Source of the DNA: Demequina oxidasica
GTDB lineage: Bacteria; Actinomycetota; Actinomycetes; Actinomycetales; Demequinaceae
Length of the DNA: 64,000 bases
Assembly (NCBI RefSeq): GCF_000975115.1
Contig: NZ_BBRE01000001.1
Span: forward strand, 1 to 64,000
Direction of reading: 5' to 3'
Shown here: positions 14,666 through 22,145 of the stretch, one piece after another
How positions within the stretch are numbered: position 1 is the first letter of the stretch
Layout: every line of letters begins with the position of its first letter
The notes under the pieces: model-generated
The model's database searches: none
The model's input: only the letters and a program-made list of their open reading frames with translations
Told to the model about the DNA's origin: nothing
Translations under genes and position numbers: made by a program

Positions 14666-15705
14666 GGTGCGACTCCAATCGTGGTCAGTCCGGTGGTCTC
14701 CGGCAGCCCGAGCGCAATATTCATTGACTGCAGCGCGGCGCCGGCGGTGCCCTTGACAAGGTTGTCGATTGCGGCGATCACCACGACCTTGCCAGCCTTC
14801 TTGTCGACCGTGACCTGGACGAGCGCAGTGTTGGCGCCCAACGTCGCCGCGGTCGTGGGCCACTGCCCCTCTGGCAGCAGGTGCACGAATGGCTCATCGG
14901 CGTAGGCCGCCGCCCAGGCACCGCGCACCGCGTCGGCATCCGCTCCGGCGGCAAGAGGTGCCGTGATGGTCGCGAGAATTCCGCGCGCCATCGGCACCAG
15001 GACGGGCGTGAAGCTGATGCGCACGTCGTCCGCGCCAGCCACGCCTAGATTTTGGATGATCTCGGGAATGTGACGGTGCGTGCCGCCCACTGCGTACGGG
15101 CTGGCCGCGCCGAGCCCCTCGGAGGCAAGCAGGTTGGTAGCCAACTTCTTGCCAGCACCTGAGTAGCCAACGGAAAGGGTGGTGACGATGTTGGTGGGGT
15201 CGATCAGGCCGGCCGCGACGCCAGGCTGAAGGCCAAGGGTCACGGCGGTGACGTTGCACCCGGGGACGGCGATGCGCTTGGTGCCGAGGAGCACATCCCG
15301 TTGGTGGCCGTCGGCGGTGATGAGTTCGGGCATGCCATACGGCCAAGTACCCGAGTGGTCACCGCCGTAGTACTCGGCCCAAGCATCGGCACTGGCGAGC
15401 CGGTGGTCCGCGCCGCAGTCAATCACGAGCGTCTCGGGCGGAAGTTGTGCCGCAATGTCACCCGATGCGCCGTGCGGCAGGGCGAGCACGACCACATCGT
15501 GCCCGGCGAGGTTCTCCGCAGTAGTGGGCACTAGCGTGCGCTCGGCAAGCGGACGCAAGTGCGGCTGGTGAACGCCAACGGCGTCCCCCGCGCTGGAGTG
15601 CGCGGTCAGCGCCCCAAACTCGACTTCTGGGTGCGCGCTGAATACTCTGAGGACTTCGCCACCGACATAGCCGGAGGCGCCTGATACTGCGACTGAAATC
15701 GTCAT
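14662..15705 (-). CDS. argC: N-acetyl-gamma-glutamyl-phosphate reductase
   Basis: Reduces N-acetylglutamyl phosphate to the semialdehyde with NADPH. About 347 residues. The dinucleotide-binding [12 protein letters not shown] is at the N-terminus and the catalytic cysteine is in VPGCNVTAV. First gene of the arg operon. In-frame ATGs lie at 15717, 15711 and 15705; the last gives the standard [12 protein letters not shown] start. None has a ribosome site, and an ARG-box-like palindrome covers this region, so the message may start very close to the codon. Confidence 0.95.
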   Translation of the reverse strand: MTISVAVSGASGYVGGEVLRVFSAHPEVEFGALTAHSSAGDAVGVHQPHLRPLAERTLVPTTAENLAGHDVVVLALPHGASGDIAAQLPPETLVIDCGADHRLASADAWAEYYGGDHSGTWPYGMPELITADGHQRDVLLGTKRIAVPGCNVTAVTLGLQPGVAAGLIDPTNIVTTLSVGYSGAGKKLATNLLASEGLGAASPYAVGGTHRHIPEIIQNLGVAGADDVRISFTPVLVPMARGILATITAPLAAGADADAVRGAWAAAYADEPFVHLLPEGQWPTTAATLGANTALVQVTVDKKAGKVVVIAAIDNLVKGTAGAALQSMNIALGLPETTGLTTIGVAP

Positions 15706-15706
15706 G

Positions 15707-15740
15707 TGCATAAACATACAGTGCTTTGTATGAAATTGCG
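15707..15740. promoter_or_regulatory. Tandem ARG-box-like ArgR operators at argC
   Basis: Two sites fit the ArgR pattern TG-N-AT-N4-AT-N-CA. The one at 15707-15720 (TGCATAAACATACA) is a full match; the one at 15727-15740 (TGTATGAAATTGCG) keeps the left half and drifts on the right. Their centres are 20 bp apart, about two helical turns, as in known paired ARG boxes. They sit at the argC start and in front of the divergent GNAT gene. Confidence 0.7.
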
Positions 15741-15820
15741 AGTAGCCCGCGGCGCGGCTCGACTTTAACTTGACCCGCGCAATTCACACATTCGTGACAC
15801 AGAACAGGCACACTGTTGAC

Positions 15821-16321
15821 ATGCAAAACCTCCGACTGCGCGTGATGCGCGAGACAGACGTCCCTGCCGTGACCGCCCTCAACAATGACGCTGCCCCGGC
15901 GGTGAACGTTCTCGAGGAGGCCGAGGTCTCCAGCCTGCTCGCCATGTGCGACGTCGCCCTGGTCGCGACAGATCGTGACGGCAATGTCAACGCCTTCCTG
16001 CTGAGCCTGGGCGGTGGGCAGCCATACGAGTCGGAGAACTACGCATGGTTCGAAGGTCGCGGCGTGCGCCACCAGTACATTGACCGCATCGTGGTGGGCC
16101 CCGGCGCCAAGGGAACCGGCATCGGCCGCGCTCTGTACGAGTCGGTGTTCGAGCGTGCCCGCGAGCGCGGGGCCTCCGAAATTGCCGCCGAAGTCAACGT
16201 GCGTCCTCCCAACCCGGGCTCGATCGCGTTCCATGAGAAGCTCGGCTTCCGCCAGCTTGAGGAGCGCGAGACCAAGGGCGGAACTGTCCGCGTCGTCATG
16301 CTCTGCCGCGACGTCTACTGA
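15821..16321 (+). CDS. GNAT-family N-acetyltransferase
   Basis: A 166-residue single-domain GNAT protein. The acetyl-CoA loop is VVGPGAKGTGIGRALYE in the middle of the protein, followed by the NPGSIAFHEKLGFRQLEE motif of the C-terminal half. The acceptor is unknown. The ATG at 15821 is preferred over one 17 codons upstream; no Shine-Dalgarno sequence is visible, so leaderless or weakly initiated translation is possible. It is divergent from argC across a 115-base region that holds the ARG boxes; whether it is also ArgR-controlled is not shown. Confidence 0.85.
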   Translation: MQNLRLRVMRETDVPAVTALNNDAAPAVNVLEEAEVSSLLAMCDVALVATDRDGNVNAFLLSLGGGQPYESENYAWFEGRGVRHQYIDRIVVGPGAKGTGIGRALYESVFERARERGASEIAAEVNVRPPNPGSIAFHEKLGFRQLEERETKGGTVRVVMLCRDVY

Positions 16322-16399
16322 CACGCCCACTGCCCGGCTCAACGCACAGCTGCTCTCACCGGTGTTGCGACCATTCCGGAGCACCTCTAGCGTGGAAAC

Positions 16400-16726
16400 A
16401 TGAGCGAAAAGCCAGCCAGCGCAGACAACAAGGCGAATAGCGCGATCAAGAAGTCGCGTCAGGCCGCTGACGGCGGATTCGCCATCAGCATCCTCGCGAT
16501 GGTGTTCGGAATCATTTCGCTGTCCCAGCATGTACTCGGTGCCGCCGCTGTCGCGATGGGAGCGGTGGGTCTGATATTCGCCTGGCAAGGCAACCCCGTC
16601 AATGGCGACGATGCGCCAGACGATGTCCAGGCGCGTGACCGTAAGTGGCGCCAAGCAGCCGTGAGTTTCTCAGCAATCGGCATCGTCCTAGGAGCAGTAG
16701 GCGCGGTGCAGAGCGTCACCTCGTAA
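16400..16726 (+). CDS. Small two-TM membrane protein
   Basis: A 108-residue protein with a charged N-terminus (about 28 residues), one hydrophobic stretch at about 29-62 that can hold one to two membrane passes (ISILAMVFGIISL, AAAVAMGAVGLIFA), a hydrophilic loop with acidic residues, and a final segment SFSAIGIVLGAVGAV. The pattern resembles DUF4190-like actinobacterial proteins, but I do not claim the family. One base separates it from the next small membrane protein gene, so they are probably co-transcribed. Function unknown. Confidence 0.6.
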   Translation: MSEKPASADNKANSAIKKSRQAADGGFAISILAMVFGIISLSQHVLGAAAVAMGAVGLIFAWQGNPVNGDDAPDDVQARDRKWRQAAVSFSAIGIVLGAVGAVQSVTS

Positions 16727-16727
16727 G

Positions 16728-17039
16728 ATGTCGGCCATGAGCTCACTCGAATCACGTAACTCTGCCCTGGACGGCGAATCATCGAAGTTCGCGATGGTGG
16801 CGATCAGGCTCAGCATCATGGGTGTCGTGCTGGGCGTGGGCGCCGTGCTGATGTCCACACTTGCCCTCTTGTTGGGTGTACTAGTGCTCGTCGAGGTGGC
16901 CGGAACGTTCTACTTCGCCAAGCGTGCGGCGGTAGAGGGAGTGGATCCTAAGATTGAGTCTCGCGCCCGCACCGCTCGAGGCATCGCGCTACTCGCGCTC
17001 GTGCTCGGCGTGGTGGGTATCGCGCGCACTTTGGTCTAG
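16728..17039 (+). CDS. Small membrane protein of unknown function
   Basis: A 103-residue protein with a polar N-terminus, a long hydrophobic stretch at about residues 25-65 (GVVLGVGAVLMSTLALLLGVLVLVE split into two likely passes) and a C-terminal hydrophobic helix (GIALLALVLGVVGIA). It starts one base after the preceding membrane protein gene and has a similar layout, suggesting a pair that may interact. No enzymatic motif is visible. An ATG three codons further in is an alternative start. Confidence 0.55.
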   Translation: MSAMSSLESRNSALDGESSKFAMVAIRLSIMGVVLGVGAVLMSTLALLLGVLVLVEVAGTFYFAKRAAVEGVDPKIESRARTARGIALLALVLGVVGIARTLV

Positions 17040-17093
17040 TCCTCCCGACCGCAGAGTGTTGCCCCCGGATTCACCGCGCCTTAGGGTTGGCCC

Positions 17094-17609
17094 ATGAGAA
17101 GCAGACATGCCGCAGCGCGGTTTATCGGTTCGCGCACGCTCCGGGTGGGCGCGACGGTGCTGGTGGGAGCGGTGCTGCTGTCCGGCTGCTCAAGCGACGA
17201 CTCCGAGTACAGGGAGTTTTGCGAGACCAGCGCAAGCCTCGCAACCAAGACCGAGGAAATCGACGGACTCGTCCCTGACCAGGAGGCACTCGCCGCCGCG
17301 GGCGAAGGTGACTTCACCGAGCTCAATGCGTGGGGGGCGGATGCGCAGGTCACGATCACGGACGTGGGGGCTCAGTTCCAGTCGGCAAGGGACGCGGCGC
17401 CTGACGAGGAGATCGCCGATGCTCTCGGCACCTACTTAGAAATGCTCGACGTGTTCCAGCAGATGGCTATCGCGAGTACGGACGCTGACGATGCCGAAGA
17501 TTTCACTGCGACGCTCCAAGACCTTAACGACCAAGGCTCGGCGCTATCAGAGGACATTACCGACGCAGGCAGGGTCCTGTCTGCGGCCGAAGAACTTCAC
17601 TGCAACTAG
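17094..17609 (+). CDS. Putative lipoprotein
   Basis: A 171-residue exported protein with an Arg-containing N-terminus, a hydrophobic core and a lipobox LLSGC with the lipid-modified cysteine at residue 32. The mature part is acidic and helical, without recognised domain motifs. One cysteine lies near its N-terminus (REFCETS) and one at the extreme C-terminus (LHCN), which could form a disulfide outside the cell. It follows two small membrane proteins and ends 15 bases before the epimerase-like gene. Function unknown. Confidence 0.65.
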   Translation: MRSRHAAARFIGSRTLRVGATVLVGAVLLSGCSSDDSEYREFCETSASLATKTEEIDGLVPDQEALAAAGEGDFTELNAWGADAQVTITDVGAQFQSARDAAPDEEIADALGTYLEMLDVFQQMAIASTDADDAEDFTATLQDLNDQGSALSEDITDAGRVLSAAEELHCN

Positions 17610-17624
17610 GCCTGGAGGCTCCCC

Positions 17625-18698
17625 TTGCGCGCACTCTTCATCGGCGGAACGGGGCTCATTTCCTCCGCCTGTTCTCCCCTGGCCGTCGACCGCGGCATGG
17701 ATCTCACCCTGATCAACCGTGGCCAGTCGGCTAAGGCTAAGGCGCCAGCCGGCGCGCGGGAGTTGCATGTGGATATTCACGACGTCCAGGCCCTGCGCGA
17801 CGTCTTACACGCTGATGTCGCGGCTCACGGCCGCTATGACGCTGTGGTGCAGTGGATCTGCTTCACTCCAGACCATGCCCGCCAGGACATCGAGACGTTC
17901 GCGGACATCACCGACCAGTACGTCTTTATCTCCTCGGCGTCTGCCTACCAGACTCCGCCTGAGGACTACGTGACGACGGAACAGACGCCGCTCGACAATC
18001 CCTTTTGGCAATACAGCCGCGACAAAGCGACGATCGAGTTGCTGCTTCGTGAGGCGGCACACGAGTCCCACTTTCCCTTCACGATAGTGCGACCGTCACA
18101 TACCTATGGGTACTCGGAGATTCCGCTGGCCATCGCCGCATGGGACGCGCCGTGGACTGCCATTGATCGCATTGAGAGCGGCAAGAAGTTCATTGTTCAT
18201 GGTGACGGCACGTCGCTGTGGACCCTCACCGACCACCGCGACTTCGCGGTGGGTCTGGTGGGACTGCTCGGTAATCCCAAGGCCCTCGGCGAGGACTTCA
18301 CCATTACGTCCGATGACGTTCTCACATGGAACCAGATCCACGAATACGTGGGCGCGGCCGTGGGAGTATCTGCGGAGGCTATTGCCGCTCAGTCGGTCTT
18401 CATCCCGAGCACCTTGCTTGCGCAGTACGACCGGGAGGCGTTCGAGGGCCCCTTGTTGGGCGACAAAGCGAATGCGGGCGTGTTCGACACCTCCAAGCTC
18501 CGCGCAGTCGTGCCCGACTTCAACCCCGCCCGACGCTTCAAGGACGGCATTCACGAGTCCATCGCGTGGCACCGTGCGGACCCGTCACGCCTCACGGTTG
18601 ACGCCGCCACCAACGCACGCTGGGACGCACTCATCGAGCGTTACGAACGCGCCATCGCCGCCTTCTTGGGCGACTCGACCCACACCACTCAAGGCTAG
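17625..18698 (+). CDS. NAD-dependent epimerase/dehydratase-family protein
   Basis: A 357-residue extended short-chain dehydrogenase-type protein. The N-terminal nucleotide-binding loop reads GGTGLISSA (normally GGTGFIG), the conserved VFISSASAY strand is present, and the catalytic pair appears as YSRDK (Tyr-x3-Lys). The substrate is unknown; sugar-nucleotide or ribonucleoprotein-like roles both occur in related proteins. The start is a TTG at 17625 with a GGAGG site seven bases upstream, which is better supported than internal codons. It ends seven bases before mntR. Confidence 0.75.
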   Translation: MRALFIGGTGLISSACSPLAVDRGMDLTLINRGQSAKAKAPAGARELHVDIHDVQALRDVLHADVAAHGRYDAVVQWICFTPDHARQDIETFADITDQYVFISSASAYQTPPEDYVTTEQTPLDNPFWQYSRDKATIELLLREAAHESHFPFTIVRPSHTYGYSEIPLAIAAWDAPWTAIDRIESGKKFIVHGDGTSLWTLTDHRDFAVGLVGLLGNPKALGEDFTITSDDVLTWNQIHEYVGAAVGVSAEAIAAQSVFIPSTLLAQYDREAFEGPLLGDKANAGVFDTSKLRAVVPDFNPARRFKDGIHESIAWHRADPSRLTVDAATNARWDALIERYERAIAAFLGDSTHTTQG

Positions 18699-18704
18699 TC
18701 GCAC

Positions 18705-19373
18705 GTGTCCGTCACCAACCTCACCTCCGCCACGCAGGACTACCTGAAGGCCATCTGGTCGCTGGGCGAATGGTCGACCGACGGCGTCACCGTCACCGCG
18801 CTCGCCGAGCGCCTAGGGATTCGCACGTCCACGGCATCGGACGGCGTGAAGAAGCTCGTCGAGAACGGCTTCGCCGAGCACTCGCCTTACGGCGCAGTGC
18901 AATTGACCGAACTCGGCAACACGCACGCAGTATCGATGGTGCGTCGGCATCGACTCATGGAGACGTACCTGGTCCGCGAGTTCGGCTACGACTGGGATGA
19001 GGTCCACGAGGAGGCTGAAGTGCTCGAGCACGCAGTCTCAGACCGCCTGCTCGAGGCGATCGATGCGAGGCTGGGCCACCCCACCCGCGACCCTCACGGC
19101 GACCCCATCCCCTCCGCCGCCGGCGCCCCACACCTGCCCAACGCGTACCCGCTGTCGAGCGTGGTCATCGGTGATTCCGCCGTGGTGGCGCGCATTTCCG
19201 ACTCTGACCCAGAACGCCTGCGGGAGTTTGCGGCGCAGGGGCTGGTACTCGACGCCGCCATTGACGTGGTGATGCACTCAGACTCGACCTGTGCCATGCA
19301 GATCGAGGTGGGGGGCAGGATTCTGAACTTGAGCGCAGAGGATGCTGACGCGGTCTGGGTCGTCCAGGCCTGA
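18705..19373 (+). CDS. mntR: DtxR-family metal regulator, manganese-type
   Basis: A 222-residue regulator: N-terminal winged helix-turn-helix (residues about 10-70), dimerization domain with metal ligands, and a C-terminal SH3/FeoA-like domain absent from the short Bacillus MntR. The primary metal-site positions read His82, Glu86, His101, Glu105, Glu108 and His109. Position 105 replaces the iron-type cysteine of DtxR (Cys102) with Glu, and Asp12 takes the place of DtxR Met10, both as in MntR. It faces an NRAMP manganese transporter gene 18 bases away (convergent). The start is a GTG. Confidence 0.88.
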   Translation: MSVTNLTSATQDYLKAIWSLGEWSTDGVTVTALAERLGIRTSTASDGVKKLVENGFAEHSPYGAVQLTELGNTHAVSMVRRHRLMETYLVREFGYDWDEVHEEAEVLEHAVSDRLLEAIDARLGHPTRDPHGDPIPSAAGAPHLPNAYPLSSVVIGDSAVVARISDSDPERLREFAAQGLVLDAAIDVVMHSDSTCAMQIEVGGRILNLSAEDADAVWVVQA

Positions 19374-19391
19374 GCACACCTCTACAGCCTG

Positions 19392-20717
19392 CTAGCCCGC
19401 AAACGTGATGACCACGAGTGCCACGTTGAGAGCGACGATGAGCGAAACCACCAACCACGCAATGGCTTGCGTGGAACGCGGATTCACAAACCGTCCCATC
19501 ACCGTGCGGCTACCAGTGAGTCGCACCAAGGGAATCAGCGCGAACGGAATGCCGAGGCTGAGCACCACCTGGGACATCACCAGGGCCCACGTCGGATTAG
19601 CTCCCAGAGCGAGCAGAATCAGCGCAGGAATGAGGGTCACCAAGCGGCGCACCAGCAGTGGAATACGCTTCTGAATGAGGCCTCCCATGATCACCGCACC
19701 CGCGTACGCACCTACGGAGGTTGCAGCCAGACCCGAGGCGAGCAACCCAACCGCGAAGATGATGGCAATGCCGGGGCCAAGCGCGCTCTGAATGGCAGCG
19801 TGCGCCCCCTCAATCGTGTCAGTGCCCGCCACTCCTCGCAGGCTCGCCGCGGCAAGCAACAGCATCGCGATATTCACCGAACCAGCGATGATGAGCGACA
19901 CACCTACGTCCCAACGGTTGGCCTTCAGTAGGCGCCGCGTGAGCTGGTGGTCCTCATGGGCGGGCTCCTCAGGCACGCCTTGTGGACGATGTCGGTCGCG
20001 CGCGAGAGCGGAGTGCAAGTAGATCGCGTGCGGCATGACGGTTGCTCCGAGCATCGACGCCGCGAGGAGCACGGTCTCCGAACCCTGAAAGCGAGGCACG
20101 AGGCCTGCAGCAGCATCGGCCCAACTCACGTCGGAGACAAAAAGACCGGCGAGGAAGCCGAAGGCGATCACCGCGAGCATGCCGATGATGACGAACTCGA
20201 AAGGCTGCTGCCCGCGCCTGCTGTGGATGGCGAGCAGCACCATCGAGATGGCGCCGGTGATGAGTCCGCCCCACCACAGCGGGATGGAGAACAGCAGGTT
20301 CAGCGCAATCGCCCCGCCGATCACCTCGGCAACGTCGGTGGCGGCCGCAATCACCTCCGCCTGAAGCCAATAGACACGCCGGCTACCCGTGCGCAGGCGG
20401 ATTCCCAACAGCTCTGGCAGTGACTTGCCCGTGACAAGCCCCAGCTTCGCAGACAGGTACTGAATGAGGACCGCCATGGCGTTCGAGGCCACGAGTACCC
20501 ACACCAGCAGGTATCCGTAGTTGGCTCCTGCGGTGAGGTTCGCGGCGACATTGCCCGGGTCCACGTACGCGACGGCCGCCACGAAGGCGGGGCCGAGCAG
20601 CCGCCACAAACCGCGCTCCGGCTTCTTCTTTCGAGCGGCCGATGCTCGTTCGAATTCCGATGCCTCGCTGACGACGGCGGCCCTCTCGGGCAGCGGCACG
20701 TGGTCAAAGTTCGGCAT
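19392..20717 (-). CDS. mntH: NRAMP-family divalent metal transporter
   Basis: A 441-residue proton-coupled Mn(II)/Fe(II) importer with about 11 membrane segments. The two metal-binding motifs are intact: DPGN in YVDPGNVAANLTAG (TM1) and MPH in GATVMPHAIYLHS (TM6). The Ala-x-x-x-MPH context is typical of manganese transporters. The ATG at 20717 (MPNFDHVPL) is used; a longer open frame upstream runs antisense through the TetR gene and is discarded. A palindrome overlaps this start codon (20709-20724), a candidate MntR site. Confidence 0.93.
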   Translation of the reverse strand: MPNFDHVPLPERAAVVSEASEFERASAARKKKPERGLWRLLGPAFVAAVAYVDPGNVAANLTAGANYGYLLVWVLVASNAMAVLIQYLSAKLGLVTGKSLPELLGIRLRTGSRRVYWLQAEVIAAATDVAEVIGGAIALNLLFSIPLWWGGLITGAISMVLLAIHSRRGQQPFEFVIIGMLAVIAFGFLAGLFVSDVSWADAAAGLVPRFQGSETVLLAASMLGATVMPHAIYLHSALARDRHRPQGVPEEPAHEDHQLTRRLLKANRWDVGVSLIIAGSVNIAMLLLAAASLRGVAGTDTIEGAHAAIQSALGPGIAIIFAVGLLASGLAATSVGAYAGAVIMGGLIQKRIPLLVRRLVTLIPALILLALGANPTWALVMSQVVLSLGIPFALIPLVRLTGSRTVMGRFVNPRSTQAIAWLVVSLIVALNVALVVITFAG

Positions 20718-20724
20718 ACCGAAC
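20709..20724. promoter_or_regulatory. Palindrome over the mntH start, candidate MntR operator
   Basis: GTTCGG-N4-CCGAAC, a perfect 6+6 inverted repeat centred on the mntH ATG. Location and symmetry suit a repressor site and the neighbouring regulator is manganese-type, but part of it is coding sequence, so chance is possible. Confidence 0.4.
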
Positions 20725-20843
20725 AATTTAACACCGACCCACGGGGCCCATGCGCCATCGAGGCATCGGCGGTAGCGTGAGAAAGACATCGCGAAGCGCG
20801 CAGCGCCGTATGCGACACGGGAGCGGCAGCGTGCCAATCGAAA

Positions 20844-20873
20844 TATAACTTGCACATTGCTGTGCAAGTTATA
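20844..20873. promoter_or_regulatory. 30-bp palindromic operator covering the TetR promoter
   Basis: Perfect 12-base arms (20844-20855 and 20862-20873) around a 6-base spacer. A promoter fits inside it: -35 TTGCAC (20850-20855), 16-bp spacer, -10 TAGAAT (20872-20877), with predicted transcription start at or beside the A of the TetR ATG at 20884. The message would be leaderless and self-repressed by TetR. Confidence 0.8.
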
Positions 20874-20883
20874 GAATGGCGAC

Positions 20884-21528
20884 ATGACCGCTCCCGCCAT
20901 TATTGATCGCCCACAGCGCCGCGACGCTGCCGAGAACCGCGAGATCATCCTGAGCGCCGCCGCGGCCGTACTCTCGATCAACCCCGACGCGTCGGTGGAC
21001 GACATCGCCGCTGCAGCGTCGCTGAGTCGCCGCGCCGTGTACGGACACTTCTCCGGCCGCGACGCGATTGTCGAGCAGACTCTGACACGCGGCGCATCGC
21101 GCATCGCCACCTCGGTGGCCAGCGTGGAACACGAGGACGCGCTCGTCGAGCTAGCGCTTTTGGGGGCGACCCTTTGGGCTGAGGTCAACCACGCTCGCGC
21201 GCTCGCCAACTTCGCGCTGCGCGGACCGCATCGCAGGCAGGTCGCCGCGGCCCTCGCGCCATTGCGCTCTCGCCTCGAGGAAACCATCGCGCGCGGCGTC
21301 CGCGACAACGACATCCGCTCGGACATTGCGCCCAAGACCCTCGCGCGCCTGATCGAGGGCGGCGCTCTCGCCGTGCTCGACGAGGCTACGCGCGCCAGGA
21401 TGAGCCTCCAACGAGGTCACCGACTGGTGATCCTGAGTGCTCTCAGCACGGCAGGCATGAGCTGGCGAGGCGCGGAGAAGCTCATCGACACTCACCCCAT
21501 CCTGCACGTGAGCATGGGAGCCAAGTAG
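20884..21528 (+). CDS. TetR-family transcriptional regulator
   Basis: A 214-residue regulator. The helix-turn-helix lies at about residues 30-60 (ASVDDIAAAASLSRRAVYGHF), typical of TetR. The C-terminal ligand domain is all-helical with no recognisable ligand motif. It is the first gene of a coupled trio: its TAG overlaps the next gene's GTG by one base. A 30-bp palindrome over its promoter supports autoregulation. By analogy with other TetR-YhgE arrangements it probably represses export genes downstream; the inducer is unknown. Confidence 0.88.
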   Translation: MTAPAIIDRPQRRDAAENREIILSAAAAVLSINPDASVDDIAAAASLSRRAVYGHFSGRDAIVEQTLTRGASRIATSVASVEHEDALVELALLGATLWAEVNHARALANFALRGPHRRQVAAALAPLRSRLEETIARGVRDNDIRSDIAPKTLARLIEGGALAVLDEATRARMSLQRGHRLVILSALSTAGMSWRGAEKLIDTHPILHVSMGAK

Positions 21529-22145
21529 TGATCCTCACCCTCGGCAACGTCACCAAGGGGGCAGGGCACGGTGCGGTTGACGCGGTGACCGCCACCATTG
21601 AATCGGGCAGCGTGACGTTTATCCTCGCGGAAACCGAGCAGCGCCCTACCATCGTGGGCCTCATTGCCTCGGGCCGCATGCGCCCCGCATCGGGCGTCGT
21701 CACCCTCGACGACGTCCAGGCCGACTGGTCGAACATTCGTCGCCGCGTCGCGCTTGTCGACGCGCCAGAGGTGTGCGAACCGGCGCCGAACGTGACCGTC
21801 GCCGGCGTCACCGCCGAGGAGCTCATGTTCGCGGGCCTACCGTCCAACCGCGCGGCCGTACGCCGCCTGCTCGCCCAACTCGATCTCGCCGAGTACTCCA
21901 AGGACTCCATCTCAACCGTCCCACCACGCCACCGCGTGCGCCTGCTCACCGAGCTCGCCACGCTGCGCGCAGAGGTCGACGGCCTCATCATCGTCTCCCC
22001 CGACCGTCACGGCGGCAGCCCCACCGAATGGTGGGACACCGCGCTCGACCTCGCCGCACGCGGACTTGCCGTGGCCGTCGTCGCCGGTGCTGCATCGGCC
22101 GCTGCGCTGGGTGTTTCAAACTCGAACAAAGGCATAGAAGCGTGA
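21528..22145 (+). CDS. Degenerate ABC-ATPase-like protein lacking nucleotide-binding motifs
   Basis: A 205-residue protein whose layout follows an ABC ATPase (strand GNVTKG.., IESGSVTFIL, RPASGVVTLDD, a Q-loop-like VALVDAPE) but with the catalytic motifs erased. The Walker A position reads AETEQRPTIV with no Gly-Lys-Thr/Ser, the LSGGQ signature region reads STVPPRHRV, and the Walker B/Glu region reads GLIIVSPDRHGG. It probably does not hydrolyse ATP. GTG start overlapping the TetR stop by one base; its stop overlaps the YhgE-like gene as GTGA. Likely a structural or regulatory partner of that membrane protein; the role is inferred from position only. Confidence 0.7.
   Translation: MILTLGNVTKGAGHGAVDAVTATIESGSVTFILAETEQRPTIVGLIASGRMRPASGVVTLDDVQADWSNIRRRVALVDAPEVCEPAPNVTVAGVTAEELMFAGLPSNRAAVRRLLAQLDLAEYSKDSISTVPPRHRVRLLTELATLRAEVDGLIIVSPDRHGGSPTEWWDTALDLAARGLAVAVVAGAASAAALGVSNSNKGIEA

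Noticed and set aside
21773..22141. N-terminal extension of the YhgE/Pip frame
   Set aside because: It is an Arg/Pro/His-rich frame overlapping the degenerate ABC-like gene; the GTG at 22142 gives the GTGA overlap and an ordinary N-terminus.
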